A stretch of 53,014 bases of DNA from Gammaproteobacteria bacterium (GCA_024277705.1 JAJRUQ010000174.1:1-53014); one strand, 5' to 3'. Positions 39,849 through 49,749 are shown, counted from the stretch's first letter. Numbers and translations are program-made. The notes: a model not told the origin generated them from the sequence alone.

Positions 39849-40319
39849 CTATTTCGCCAGCAGTTTTCTCAGTAAGTCCATCCTGCTGTTGACCTTTTCC
39901 TCGGGTATAAAACGCTGAGGATGATCGATGACATAGATACCTTCTTTAGCGGCTTCTTTACGCAAGAACCACAGACCTTTCTGTCCGCGATGAAAGAATA
40001 TATCATCGCTCTTGCGCATGCTACCGGCTAACCGGGGCAACTGTATATAGATAACTTCCTGCTGATTACCCTTTAAAGTGTTCTCGACATCCAGCACACC
40101 AAGATGCAGGATTTCGCCATCCACTTTCAGGCTCACATCAGCGCCACCTATATAAACAGCATTAACAATCAGCGATGAAGCCTCAACCAACTCTGCATCT
40201 GACATGCCAGCCCACATCGCCTGAACGCTTCCTGCACCGCTCAGTGCGAGAAACAGAAGAAGCAGTCGACTGCTGAAGCGTACATGAGAAACAGCATCAA
40301 GGGATGGCAACATAGCCAC
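39849..40319 (-). CDS. Secreted protein of unknown function next to the matrixin gene
   Basis: The 156-residue product has a signal peptide (RLLLLFLALSGAGSVQA) and a mature part starting MWAGMSDAELVEASSLIVNAVYIG. Further features are DVENTLKGN, KSDDIFFHRGQKGLWFL and DHPQRFIPEEK, a pattern I associate with small secreted proteins encoded beside PEP-CTERM or metalloprotease genes. No catalytic residues are recognised. It starts 35 bases after the matrixin frame ends, so the two are likely co-transcribed; an inhibitor or chaperone role would be guesswork. Confidence 0.7.
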   Translation of the reverse strand: MAMLPSLDAVSHVRFSSRLLLLFLALSGAGSVQAMWAGMSDAELVEASSLIVNAVYIGGADVSLKVDGEILHLGVLDVENTLKGNQQEVIYIQLPRLAGSMRKSDDIFFHRGQKGLWFLRKEAAKEGIYVIDHPQRFIPEEKVNSRMDLLRKLLAK

Positions 40320-40354
40320 CCCCGATGTGATTGAATTGCACTATAGCTATAATC

Positions 40355-41176
40355 TTATACGCGGCTTTTTCTACGACCGAAAAATCCAAGTGCGCCTAAA
40401 CCAGAAAGCAGAAGATAAGCGGCAGCAGGTACAGGTACTGCAGTACCATAAATAGACTGAATACCAGCAATATCGTCCAGACCAAGAGCTGTTTGACCAC
40501 TGTAGTATGGCTACATAATGGAATTAACATCAGTACTGTGGCCCAGACCTAAAGAATGTCCCAGCTCATGAACCAGTACGGCGCTCAGGTCAAAACCACC
40601 GGTTCCCCAGTTTTCATCCTTATCAAGATGCACATCACCGGTGATGGTGCCACCGGCACCAAAAATCGCTTCAGTACCCGGCTGATAAGCATGTGCCAGT
40701 ACGTTACTTGAGCCGTCGATATAAATTGCACCAATTCGGATATCACCCAGTTGACCACCAACTAATTCAGAAGCACCCATGCCAACATTACCATCGGCTA
40801 CCTGACCAAGATTACTAAAACCGGAAACGCTTGCCCAGGCATTCAAGGCATTATCAACCATAGCCTCAACAGCATTCTGCGTAAAACCCAGTGAGGTAAT
40901 ATCAGAGGTTGCAGCGTTACTATGTGAATCAAAACCAGAAGCATCAGACAGACCGGCACCCATGATACTCCAGGTTGCACCACCTTCAGCCGGGAAACCA
41001 CCAACTCTGGCAGTGTTTGCGCCTGGATCCCATGCGGTTGGTGTCGTGAAATAGGTGTACTCATCACTTTGCGGGCCATTAGGGTTCAGATAACCAGCAT
41101 TCGCTGTGGTTACCATTGCAGACATTAATACGCCGACTGATAGTACTGTCGAACATAGGCTTTTACATTTAAGCAT
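40355..41176 (-). pseudogene. PEP-CTERM matrixin metalloprotease, interrupted by an in-frame TAG
   Basis: The frame encodes a signal peptide (MLKCKSLCSTVLSVGVLMSAMVTTANA), a matrixin catalytic domain with zinc site HELGHSLGLGHS near residue 203, and the Met-turn SIM. A TAG at 40511-40513 (codon 222) follows SIM directly where matrixins have Tyr (SIMYP). The same frame continues for 51 residues, PYYSG...LDDIAGIQSIYG, then VPVPAAAYLLLSGLGALGF and RRK, a complete exosortase sorting tail. The start at 41176 has GGAGAA upstream; the track start at 41188 is less likely. Without readthrough the product loses the end of the fold and its sorting signal. Confidence 0.85.
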
Positions 41177-41188
41177 TGTTTTCTCCAT

Positions 41189-41701
41189 GTTTATCTTAAT
41201 TCATTTATACGTTATTGTGACGAAACGTTATTCGCAAAAAATACTATGCAACATACAAGCCAAAATAATAAACTTTATATATATCAACCATATACAAAAA
41301 CATTAGCAATCACTAATTTAATTACATGTAAAAAATACTGACAACAATAATGACAAATTAACTTCTTTCAATCAATACCTGCCCTTATTAGAAAATATAA
41401 GCGGTTAAACCGGCTAACAGGCCACTTCACACCGGGAGCCGTGCTCTTTTTACACAGCATATCCGGTCGACAACCCCCACCGGTCAGCCTTTAGACCAAA
41501 AACAGAAAAATGTATCCATTATCTTAAGCTGCCACAGTGACAAAACATAACAAGAACTGGCATCATGTAAATAAAGCTGACACCTGAGATCAGCAGCAAA
41601 TGTGCTTTAAAAATTAAAACTTCGTTAAATCAAAAACTTACGATCAAAAAACAAAGAAAGAAAATTCGACATCGTGGTAATCTGAAACTCGCTCAAATAA
41701 A
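41189..41701. other. Intergenic stretch between nnrS end and the matrixin start
   Basis: About 500 bases, AT-rich, between two minus-strand genes. I see no convincing ORF, FNR-type box, tRNA or strong terminator; a weak near-palindrome AGCGGTTAAACCGGCT lies near 41400. Confidence 0.5.
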
Positions 41702-42913
41702 TCAACCATCTCTGCCATCAACTCTTGCAGTCAACAGCATCGGTGCATAAAGCACAACAAAAATAGTAAAGGCAAGCATCCATAACAACTGCGATATGGC
41801 TACCCAGTAAACGTATAATTCCATACTGAATAACGGGAAAATCACACGAAAAACAACACCGAGAACAAGCGCAGCAAAACTCCAGAAAACCATGGCAGGC
41901 GGTTCAAAGACACTGCGCCCGGTATGTCCCAAAGCAACACGCGACATCATACCGATGGTCAGTAAACCGATACCACCGGCAGTAAAGGCATGTACCGATA
42001 AAAACGGAGAAATACCAGCCGTTATTGATAACACTTTTAACACAAACCCCAGAATAAAACAGGCATAGGCAAGCAGCAGTATCCATACCAGTGGTTTACT
42101 CCATATTTTTCTACTATACCAGCCGGCTAATCGTAAGCCGTGTAATAAAGCCAGAAGCGCTGCAAGCACGGCAGTCAACTGATCATTACCGGTAAACACA
42201 TCACTTATCCACAAAGCCAGTAACAGTACCAGGCTGGAGTTATCAACCCAGGCACGATTTTTTAGCGCTACATCACCATCAACACCGTTTTTAATAAACA
42301 TCGGCACAACCCGGCGCATCATGACAAAAATCAATGCGATAATCATGTACAGAGCAGAATACAGTCCCCACTGTACACCATCAGCAATAATCTCAAGAAG
42401 GCCAAGGTAAAAAACAATATTGCAAAGCATCAATAAAAATAATTTAGAAATAATACCAATCTGTTTATATTGTTTCACTTTCAATACAGGACGTAAGCAA
42501 GCCAGTGCCAGAAACAATAAAAAAGCCACATCAACCAGTGCAACAATGACTACCGGTATCATCAACCCCGTCAGTGGTAATAAACGTGCAAATAACCAGA
42601 GAAAAAATAGAAAGGCCAGTGCTTTACCACGCAGCACCTCTTCTCCTGTCCAGTTTTTGATTGCTGTCAGCAAAAATCCGGCAACAACAGCCATCACATA
42701 GCCAAAAATCATTTCATGTGCGTGCCACAGCACTGGTGATATTCCCAGAAAGGTAAAGTCGACAGAAAAAACAAAACTGGCCATCCAGACAAGCATGGCT
42801 ACAATAGAAAAAATACCCGCTGCTAAAAAGAAAGGTCTGAAACCCAAGCGTAAAACAGGAAGGCCGAAGTCCTTCGGTTTTGCATCAACAATTTCCCCTT
42901 CAATATTTAACAT
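41702..42913 (-). CDS. nnrS: NnrS family heme/copper membrane protein
   Basis: The 403-residue protein has about 12 membrane helices and family motifs: LRLGFRPFFLAAG near the N-terminus, LWHAHEMIFGY, TAIKNWTG, and later HAFTAGGIGLLTIGMMSRVALGHTGR. NnrS is a heme-containing inner-membrane protein that protects against NO-related damage and is commonly under NNR/Dnr control. It diverges from ubiT with an FNR/Dnr box between them. Confidence 0.95.
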   Translation of the reverse strand: MLNIEGEIVDAKPKDFGLPVLRLGFRPFFLAAGIFSIVAMLVWMASFVFSVDFTFLGISPVLWHAHEMIFGYVMAVVAGFLLTAIKNWTGEEVLRGKALAFLFFLWLFARLLPLTGLMIPVVIVALVDVAFLLFLALACLRPVLKVKQYKQIGIISKLFLLMLCNIVFYLGLLEIIADGVQWGLYSALYMIIALIFVMMRRVVPMFIKNGVDGDVALKNRAWVDNSSLVLLLALWISDVFTGNDQLTAVLAALLALLHGLRLAGWYSRKIWSKPLVWILLLAYACFILGFVLKVLSITAGISPFLSVHAFTAGGIGLLTIGMMSRVALGHTGRSVFEPPAMVFWSFAALVLGVVFRVIFPLFSMELYVYWVAISQLLWMLAFTIFVVLYAPMLLTARVDGRDG

Positions 42914-43077
42914 CTAATGCTAACTCCTTGTTTAATTGTTTCATTCATCTACCCGTTATGCCACGATGCTGACTGCGCACCTGTTTAATTAATATGCAAA
43001 TATTACACATCAACATACCAGCAAAAACCCCACCTGAAGGTGGATTATCATCATTATTCTGATTATTTAATCACTCT

Positions 43078-43091
43078 TTGACTTACATCAT
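43078..43091. promoter_or_regulatory. FNR/Dnr box between nnrS and ubiT
   Basis: TTGACTTACATCAT matches TTGAY-N4-RTCAA at nine of ten positions. It is centred 101 bases before the ubiT start and 171 bases before the nnrS start, so one palindrome could serve either divergent promoter. Confidence 0.7.
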
Positions 43092-43185
43092 GATTAGACA
43101 ACCGTAAACTTATGAATATGGACCCGCACATTAGCCCAATGCAGTGCCAAAGACTTAATCCCGTTCAGCTCGAGCCCCAGGAATC

Positions 43186-43698
43186 ATGAAAACATCAAAC
43201 AAAACAGATAATGTCCACCCGGTTTTTCCAGCAGCCCTTTCGTTACCATTAAAAATACTGCCCGCTTTCATACATAGCAACGTTTTAGTCGCCAGCCTGA
43301 ACAAAATATTTGCCAATGAATTAAAACAGGGTGAACTGGATTTTCTACAGGGAAAAACTGTCCATATTTCCATTGAAGATGCCGGCATAACTTACCGTTT
43401 CACTTTAAGCGGGAATAAACTGATTGCTGCAGATAAAAATGAATTAGCCGATCTGACTTTACAGGGAACATTATATAACTATTTATTACTGGCCAGTCGC
43501 CAGGAGGATACCGACACTCTATTTTTCAGCCGGCGTCTGCATATGCAGGGGGACACCGAGCTGGGACTGTATGTCAAAAACTTTCTCGATGGTCTTGATA
43601 TGGAGTCCCATAAAATATCAGCTCATCTTGAATCTGTACTGCAGAAGAGTCTACCCGTGTATAAGCGATTGTTTGGCAAACGAAAACCAGTAGCCTGA
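43186..43698 (+). CDS. ubiT: UbiT-like SCP2-domain ubiquinone factor
   Basis: The 170-residue protein has a basic/hydrophobic N-terminus and an SCP2 lipid-binding domain (FANELKQGELDFLQGKTVHISIEDAG, then LTLQGTLYNYLLLASRQEDTDTLFFSRRLHMQGDTELG). This matches UbiT (YhbT), which with UbiU and UbiV supports oxygen-independent ubiquinone synthesis. The SRRLHMQGDTELG segment is typical. AGGAA precedes the ATG. ubiU and ubiV lie 5-7 kb downstream on the other strand. Confidence 0.88.
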   Translation: MKTSNKTDNVHPVFPAALSLPLKILPAFIHSNVLVASLNKIFANELKQGELDFLQGKTVHISIEDAGITYRFTLSGNKLIAADKNELADLTLQGTLYNYLLLASRQEDTDTLFFSRRLHMQGDTELGLYVKNFLDGLDMESHKISAHLESVLQKSLPVYKRLFGKRKPVA

Positions 43699-43855
43699 TA
43701 TTCTGTTTTGCCTTTTAAGCAGCCATAAAACAATAAGTAAATAATACAAATTCTTCCAGCAATAAATTATTATCCTATAATAAAGCAATGCCAATGAGGT
43801 AATAGCGCCTCACTTGCATTGCTTTAGCCCGCATTTCATATAATAAGCAAGGATT

Positions 43856-46800
43856 ATGAATGATTTGAAACAGGATATTCTCAAACATTTTCTGACCCCC
43901 GTGCTGTCCCTGCTGTTTCTGGCATTTATCCGCTGGCAGTATGGTGTCATCCTGTTTCACACACTGGCAGAACTGTTTTCCGTTGCTGTTGGTATTATTA
44001 TGATGGTCATCGTCTGGAATACCCGGCGCTTCACTCACAATGATTTTCTGGTCTACCTTGGCACAGGCTATTTCTGGATAGCAGTACTGGACAGCTGGCA
44101 CACTTTTACCCTCAAAGAAATGCCTTTCTTTGATATCAACAACTCGGGAGTAACATTACACTTCTGGATTTATACACGTATTCTTGAAGCGCTACTACTG
44201 TTAACCGCACTGATATTTCTAAAAAGAAAACTGAATGCCCGATTAATGGCCAGCTGCTGTGCAGCATTGACACTACTGATTGTCTGGGCCTCACTGTCAT
44301 TAAAACAACCGGTAATGATTACCAGCGAAGGACTGACAGCGTTTAAAGTGAATGCAGAATACCTGATAATATTTCTACTTGCTGCCACCTTTTTCGCCTA
44401 CATAAAACAAAGAGAGTACCTGGCTCCCAAAGTCCTGCTTTATGTACTCATTTCACTGGTATTAACCATTTTTGCCGAATTATCCTTTACCCTGTATGAC
44501 AACTTTGAAGGTATGGCATTTGTCATTGGCCATCTGTTTAAATTTCTCTCCTTCTGGATGATATATCTGGCGATTGTACGAACAACGTTAATAGAACCCT
44601 TTAGTGTACTGGCAAAAAATTCAAGTAGTTATGTCGCCATTCCCCACCCCGCCATTGTGGTCGACAGCCGCGGAACCATCTCACAGCTTAACCGTGCGGC
44701 TGAAAAATACAGCGGGAAAGCATCTCACCAGCTCATTCATAAACCTGTACATGATTTTTTTCACCCCAGTACACTCTCTGAAAAAAATTGCGAATTATGT
44801 ATTGCTATTAAACAGGGACGTGCCCTGAAAAACCATATTGTACTATTTCCGGAAAAAAGACAGTGGTTTCTGGCATCACTGGCACCGATACAGCTTAATG
44901 ATAAAAACAGCGGTATGGTGCTGTCATTAACGGATATTACCGAACGTAAAAATATAGAAAAAGAACTGCTTTTATTAAAAGAAAAAACGGAAGCCAATGA
45001 ACGTAAGTTTAAAGCGATAACCAATCAGTCCAGCGAAGGTATCACCGTTGCCGACCCCGCAGGTAACTATACTTTTGTCAATGATACTTTTTGTAAAATG
45101 ATGGGCTACTCGGAACAGGAACTTCTGCAAATGACTGTTTTTGATATGAAAGCACCTGAGCAGGATACCTCATCATTCGATCGTTCGAAAAGCAGTGAAG
45201 AAGGTTTACCGGTGCAGGTATTATTGCAACGCAAAGACGGTAGCACTTTCATCTCCGAAGTTATTGGAAAAAGAATTGAAATACACGGTGATGATCAGGT
45301 GCTAGGCACTATCCGGGATATAACACAGCAGGTAAATGCTGATAAAAAACTTAAAAAGAGTGAAAAAAATCTGGCAGAAGCACAACAGGTAGCACAACTG
45401 GGGTGCTGGGAGCTTGACATAACAAAAAATGAACTTAGCTGGTCAGCAGAAATATTCCGTATTTTTGAAATAGACCCGGATAAATTCACCGCATCTTACG
45501 AAGCTTTTATAGCAGCGGTACATCCGGAAGACCGGGCGCTGGTTAAAAAAGCCTATACCGATTCCTTAAATAGCGGCCAACCATATAATATTGAACACCG
45601 CCTGTTGATGAAGGATGGCAGAATCAAGCATGTCAACGAACGATGTGAGACCAGCTATGATGAAAACAACAAACCGGTAAGATCCATTGGCACCGTGCTT
45701 GATATTACCGTTCGCAAACAACAGGAAGAACATATTTTACATCAGGCACATTTTGATGCGCTGACCGACCTGCCCAATCGATTTCTGGCACTTGACCGCC
45801 TGAATCAACTATTAAACGAAGCAAAACGTAAAAATGAAAAAGTGGCTGTACTATTTCTGGATCTGGATGACTTTAAAAAAGTTAACGACACATTGGGTCA
45901 TGAAATGGGAGACAAGCTTCTAATAGAAGCTGCCGAACGACTGCGCAGCGTATCACGAAGCGGAGATACCGTCGGTCGCCTGGGCGGTGATGAATTTATT
46001 ATGCTGCTCAGTGGCCTCAAAAATACCACCGATGCCAGCCCGGTTGCAGAAAATCTACTCAATCAATTTAAAGACTCATTTAAAATTGATGACCGGGAGC
46101 TTATTCTGACCATGAGTATTGGCATCTCTGTATTTCCTGATGATGCTCATGAAACAACTGAACTTTTGCGTAACGCCGATTCCGCAATGTATCATGCCAA
46201 AGAACTGGGGCGAAACACCTATTCATACTTTACCTCCGCCATGAATCTGGAAGTATCAAGACGACTGGCACTGGAAGAGCAGATACATGGCGCACTCCAC
46301 CGGAATGAATTCAGCGTGCTCTACCAGCCACAGGTCATTATCAACAGTAGAAAAATATTTGCTGTCGAAGCTCTGGCACGCTGGAACAATCCGGTACTGG
46401 GCCAGGTTTCACCCGAGGAATTTATTCCCATCGCGGAACAGACCGGATTAATTACAGCGCTCGGGCAGTTCGTATTAACCCGGGCGCTAAACACTACTGC
46501 CCGATGGCAACAGGAATTAAATGAAAAAATCCGTATCGCCGTCAACCTGTCTCCCCGCCAGTTCCGTGACCCTGAACTGGTTAACTTTATCGAACAAGCA
46601 CTGAAGCAGGCTAACGTATCAGCTCAGTTGCTGGAACTGGAAATTACAGAAGGTGTTTTGATGAACGGACATAAGCAGGTAGCTGAAGCACTGACAACAT
46701 TAAACAAGCAGGGAATAAATATTGCCATGGATGACTTCGGTGTAGGGTATTCATCACTCAGTTATCTTCGTCAATACCCTTTTGATGTATTAAAAATTGA

Positions 46801-47038
46801 TCGCAGCTTCATTCACGATATAACAGAAGATATTAAAGACCGTGAACTGATCAGTGCAGCTGTAGCAATGGCGCATAGCCTGAAACTCAAAGTTGTTGCT
46901 GAAGGTATTGAAACCGAAGAACAACTCGCCTATTTAAAACAGCTTGCTTGTGACTATGGCCAGGGTTATCTTTTTAGTCAACCGGTGAGTGCAGACGAAA
47001 TTACTAAATTATTAAAACAACAACGATTATCTGATTAG
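43856..47038 (+). CDS. MASE3-PAS-GGDEF-EAL cyclic-di-GMP protein
   Basis: This 1060-residue inner-membrane protein has an N-terminal MASE3-type sensor of about seven helices (FHTLAELFSVAVG, AVLDSWHTFTLKEM), three PAS/PAC modules (about residues 260-370, 375-490 and 500-620), a GGDEF domain with intact GRLGGDEF and the substrate motif DLDDFKKVND, and an EAL domain with VEALARW, NLSPRQF, DDFGVGYSSL and EGIET. Both cyclase and phosphodiesterase signatures look complete, so it may make, degrade or switch cyclic-di-GMP. Nothing nearby shows what it senses. Confidence 0.93.
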   Translation: MNDLKQDILKHFLTPVLSLLFLAFIRWQYGVILFHTLAELFSVAVGIIMMVIVWNTRRFTHNDFLVYLGTGYFWIAVLDSWHTFTLKEMPFFDINNSGVTLHFWIYTRILEALLLLTALIFLKRKLNARLMASCCAALTLLIVWASLSLKQPVMITSEGLTAFKVNAEYLIIFLLAATFFAYIKQREYLAPKVLLYVLISLVLTIFAELSFTLYDNFEGMAFVIGHLFKFLSFWMIYLAIVRTTLIEPFSVLAKNSSSYVAIPHPAIVVDSRGTISQLNRAAEKYSGKASHQLIHKPVHDFFHPSTLSEKNCELCIAIKQGRALKNHIVLFPEKRQWFLASLAPIQLNDKNSGMVLSLTDITERKNIEKELLLLKEKTEANERKFKAITNQSSEGITVADPAGNYTFVNDTFCKMMGYSEQELLQMTVFDMKAPEQDTSSFDRSKSSEEGLPVQVLLQRKDGSTFISEVIGKRIEIHGDDQVLGTIRDITQQVNADKKLKKSEKNLAEAQQVAQLGCWELDITKNELSWSAEIFRIFEIDPDKFTASYEAFIAAVHPEDRALVKKAYTDSLNSGQPYNIEHRLLMKDGRIKHVNERCETSYDENNKPVRSIGTVLDITVRKQQEEHILHQAHFDALTDLPNRFLALDRLNQLLNEAKRKNEKVAVLFLDLDDFKKVNDTLGHEMGDKLLIEAAERLRSVSRSGDTVGRLGGDEFIMLLSGLKNTTDASPVAENLLNQFKDSFKIDDRELILTMSIGISVFPDDAHETTELLRNADSAMYHAKELGRNTYSYFTSAMNLEVSRRLALEEQIHGALHRNEFSVLYQPQVIINSRKIFAVEALARWNNPVLGQVSPEEFIPIAEQTGLITALGQFVLTRALNTTARWQQELNEKIRIAVNLSPRQFRDPELVNFIEQALKQANVSAQLLELEITEGVLMNGHKQVAEALTTLNKQGINIAMDDFGVGYSSLSYLRQYPFDVLKIDRSFIHDITEDIKDRELISAAVAMAHSLKLKVVAEGIETEEQLAYLKQLACDYGQGYLFSQPVSADEITKLLKQQRLSD

Positions 47039-47121
47039 ATTTCTGCAGATACCGCAAAACAAATAACGACCGGTAAACAAAGATTTGTATATTCGATTAT
47101 GCTGTACTTATGGTGTGGCTT

Positions 47122-47277
47122 TCAGGCGGTGAAATACATCCATGCCGTCATAAATACTAAAAACAGCAGAAATGTCACCATCCCAACAACAAAATCACTC
47201 GCTTCTTTAGTCCGCTGATTCTGTTTATTCTTCTGGTCGTGAGCAGTCCCCTGCTTAATATCATCATTCTGCTTCAT
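47122..47277 (-). CDS. Small single-helix membrane protein
   Basis: The track ORF of 98 residues includes 47 residues overlapping sixA in another frame; an internal ATG at 47277 gives a 51-residue protein starting MKQNDDIKQ. A very polar Gln/Asn/Lys-rich N-terminus is followed by one C-terminal helix (FVVGMVTFLLFLVFMTAWMYF). It is last in the minus-strand run after sixA, with a 98-base gap. No family is recognised. Confidence 0.5.
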   Translation of the reverse strand: MKQNDDIKQGTAHDQKNKQNQRTKEASDFVVGMVTFLLFLVFMTAWMYFTA

Positions 47278-47375
47278 GCTAGTACTTGTCTGTTCATTAA
47301 TTAATCGTATAAGTCTCTGCGGCTGAAGTCTACAGTAGCGGGCAGAAAAGTTAAAAACTTTCAGCCTTCGCAGCT

Positions 47376-47882
47376 TTAAACAATCTCTTTCGGCCTGATC
47401 AAATCCTGCAACCGGCATTGCCCACCACGGTTTAATGCCTCGACTGAAGTAACACTAAAACAGGCCGCCGCGCAGGTTGTCATTAATTTCCCGCCAGGCG
47501 ACATTGGCGGTGGTTCAGCAGCAAGATAACTCACCAGATAGTCCATACCGGGATTATGCGCAAGCAGCAGCAAACGTTCATCAGGTTTCGCATAGTCCAC
47601 AATAATGTCACACAAGGTTTCTCTGTCTGCCAGATAAAGTTCTTTATCAACCACAAGCTGTGGTTCAGTACGCTGAAAACATTTCAGCAGTAACATAGCC
47701 GTCTGTTGTGTACGCTGCGCCGGCGAAACAATCATCTTATCCGGAACAATACTTTTCTGCTGCATCCAGGCAGCCATACACTCTGCATCCCGTACGCCGC
47801 GCTCATTCAATGGACGATCTATATCCGCAGTATGGCTGTGCCAGTCAGCTTTGGCATGCCGCATCAGCATTAACTCAAACAT
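47376..47882 (-). CDS. sixA: Phosphohistidine phosphatase SixA
   Basis: The 168-residue histidine-phosphatase-superfamily protein has the RHG-type motif LMRHAKADW with catalytic His8, DRPLNERG and the second His in LLLLAHNPGM. SixA dephosphorylates phosphohistidine on signalling or PTS proteins. Its start follows the TauD-like stop immediately, suggesting coupling within the ubiUV-containing run. Confidence 0.88.
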   Translation of the reverse strand: MFELMLMRHAKADWHSHTADIDRPLNERGVRDAECMAAWMQQKSIVPDKMIVSPAQRTQQTAMLLLKCFQRTEPQLVVDKELYLADRETLCDIIVDYAKPDERLLLLAHNPGMDYLVSYLAAEPPPMSPGGKLMTTCAAACFSVTSVEALNRGGQCRLQDLIRPKEIV

Positions 47883-48806
47883 TCAGGTACCGGCGATACG
47901 CTGATAATAACGCATTCTATACAATAAACGTTTATGCTCATCATCCTCTTCAAACCCTGAACGATCATGCAAAACATTGTTGCTGATCAAGCCCTGGCCG
48001 GACTGCAATGTCCCCCGGTATATATAGGGTGAGTCGGTATGCAGATAATCGTGCAATAACGCCACCGCTTCATCAACCAGCGGACTTTTTTTCCATTCAA
48101 TACTACGTGTTCTGGCGGTATAACGCATATGAAGATCCCCCGCTGCTGAAACAGAGAATACCGGACCGTATCGATCCGGCCGGATAACTTCACCATCTTT
48201 ACTGATATTAGCCGGAATCATCATCACATCCGGCTGCATTAAAACACGAATATAATCCGGGTTTTGCTGGCGCAGACGAATATATATAATTTCATGGTCC
48301 AGTAAAGCATTCTCCCCGCCACTGGCTGCTGGAGTAACACAATGTAAAAAAAGTGCATTAATCTGATGCTCCAGAGTATTGTAGTAACCATCCGTGTGCC
48401 AGTGAATAGATCTGTTTGTGTAGGGAATATATTCACCACGCCATTCATCGTTAGCGACTCTTAGTGCAGTAATACCGTCATCTGCCCCGCGATTATCATC
48501 GGGTATATACAGTTCAAATTGCCGGGCCAGTTGATCAGGAATAGCTTTATCGGGATTGTCACCGGTATTGCCAGCATAGATGGCCATATTGGTTTTTTTA
48601 AGCAGAGCATGAATGGCTTTGTATTCCGCGGCAGTCAACTTTCCCGGATCATTAACTTCAACAATAATATCTTCAATATTCTGCGGATAACGATCCATTT
48701 TATCTTCAAGCCATGCATGATAAGCCGTATCATTATCCAGTATAAAGGGACTGCCTGAAGGATATTTATCACTGCTGTTAATGACTGTCTGTGTTGAATT
48801 CATCAC
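47883..48806 (-). CDS. TauD/TfdA-family Fe(II)/2-oxoglutarate dioxygenase
   Basis: The 307-residue protein has the Fe(II) facial-triad start HWHTDG (H137, D139) after a TauD-like N-terminal part, and a distal His with 2-oxoglutarate Arg in NNVLHDRSGF near residue 285. GGENALLDHE is also characteristic. The substrate is unknown. Its ATG overlaps the ubiV stop (ATGA), so the two are coupled, and sixA follows at once. An oxygen-using enzyme in an operon with the oxygen-independent UbiU/UbiV pair and an FNR-type box is unexpected. Confidence 0.85.
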   Translation of the reverse strand: MMNSTQTVINSSDKYPSGSPFILDNDTAYHAWLEDKMDRYPQNIEDIIVEVNDPGKLTAAEYKAIHALLKKTNMAIYAGNTGDNPDKAIPDQLARQFELYIPDDNRGADDGITALRVANDEWRGEYIPYTNRSIHWHTDGYYNTLEHQINALFLHCVTPAASGGENALLDHEIIYIRLRQQNPDYIRVLMQPDVMMIPANISKDGEVIRPDRYGPVFSVSAAGDLHMRYTARTRSIEWKKSPLVDEAVALLHDYLHTDSPYIYRGTLQSGQGLISNNVLHDRSGFEEDDEHKRLLYRMRYYQRIAGT

Positions 48807-49729
48807 GCATAACCCTGCTGTTTGTTTATTGTTGTCATATCCATACCTGCCTGGTCATGCCAGTAACCATCACACTCACCTGTCATAATAAATGCCTGCA
48901 ACAACCTTTCCGCTTCATCACCACCTGTTTTTCCATGCAGACAGTTATCAAAAACTTCAATGATCTGTTCGGTATTTTTTGACTGCGGACTGATACGTAG
49001 TACATCAATTTCAAGTTTTTTAAAATCGTCAATATCACGGATCAAATTCTGTGTTTTGGCAGACTGTGTCTGTATGCCGTTAAGTACCAGAAAACTTTCA
49101 TCCTCCCGTGTTTTTAACATCAAACCATCGGCATAATCCAGACAGCGAAACTGACAGTCATCTTTTGCCAAATTGTGTGCCCGTGCAGTAAAACACCGGG
49201 CCGAGTATGCCAGCGGCAAGCGACCAAAAACAAAAACTTCTGTTTCAACATCCAGTGACCGGTTCTGATGTAATTCGGTTAATGTCTGTTTTGACAGTTC
49301 CACAGGCAAGGTCCAGCGTTTCAAACCGGAACGCACCAGCACCTCAAGGGTACGTGAATTATAAATATTAACCGCCGGCCCGGTAACAAATGATTTATTG
49401 CCTGACATTAACTGTACCGCAGCCATATCGTTGGCTTCAACCATATACTGTTCATTACGACAGATTTTTGTCAGCGCACTCAGTTCTGAACTGGCTTCCA
49501 GCAGGGTCAATGTCGACAACACCACCTGTTTACCCGCTGCTGTTAACAAGTCAGCCAGCTGCAACCAGTCATCCGGCCTCAACAGGCGTCGTTTTGAACA
49601 GACGGTTTCCCCCAGATAAACAATATCGACCGCAGTACCGGCAATCGATTCGTAAAATGTAAACACATCGTCACGTGACCAGTAATAAAGCAGTGGACCG
49701 AGTGAAAGTTTAGGTAGTTTTGTTGTCAT
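48803..49729 (-). CDS. ubiV: Oxygen-independent ubiquinone hydroxylation factor UbiV
   Basis: A 308-residue U32-peptidase-family protein that forms a complex with UbiU for ring hydroxylation of ubiquinone without oxygen. The four cluster Cys known in UbiV are present: one in ETVCSKRRLL near residue 44, then CFTARAHNLAKDDCQFRC with the same 13 and 4 residue spacings. Like known UbiV, the protein is short and lacks C-terminal U32 extensions. It overlaps the TauD-like gene and follows ubiU after 88 bases. Confidence 0.92.
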   Translation of the reverse strand: MTTKLPKLSLGPLLYYWSRDDVFTFYESIAGTAVDIVYLGETVCSKRRLLRPDDWLQLADLLTAAGKQVVLSTLTLLEASSELSALTKICRNEQYMVEANDMAAVQLMSGNKSFVTGPAVNIYNSRTLEVLVRSGLKRWTLPVELSKQTLTELHQNRSLDVETEVFVFGRLPLAYSARCFTARAHNLAKDDCQFRCLDYADGLMLKTREDESFLVLNGIQTQSAKTQNLIRDIDDFKKLEIDVLRISPQSKNTEQIIEVFDNCLHGKTGGDEAERLLQAFIMTGECDGYWHDQAGMDMTTINKQQGYA

Positions 49730-49749
49730 TAATGCACTCTGAAAATGTG

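Noticed and set aside
41400-41480. tRNA-like or terminator structure between nnrS and the matrixin gene
   Set aside because: No cloverleaf can be drawn, and the pairing is too weak for a terminator.
47278-47418. N-terminal 47 residues of the 98-residue track ORF after sixA
   Set aside because: Overlaps sixA in another frame and is basic without family features; the internal ATG at 47277 is more plausible.
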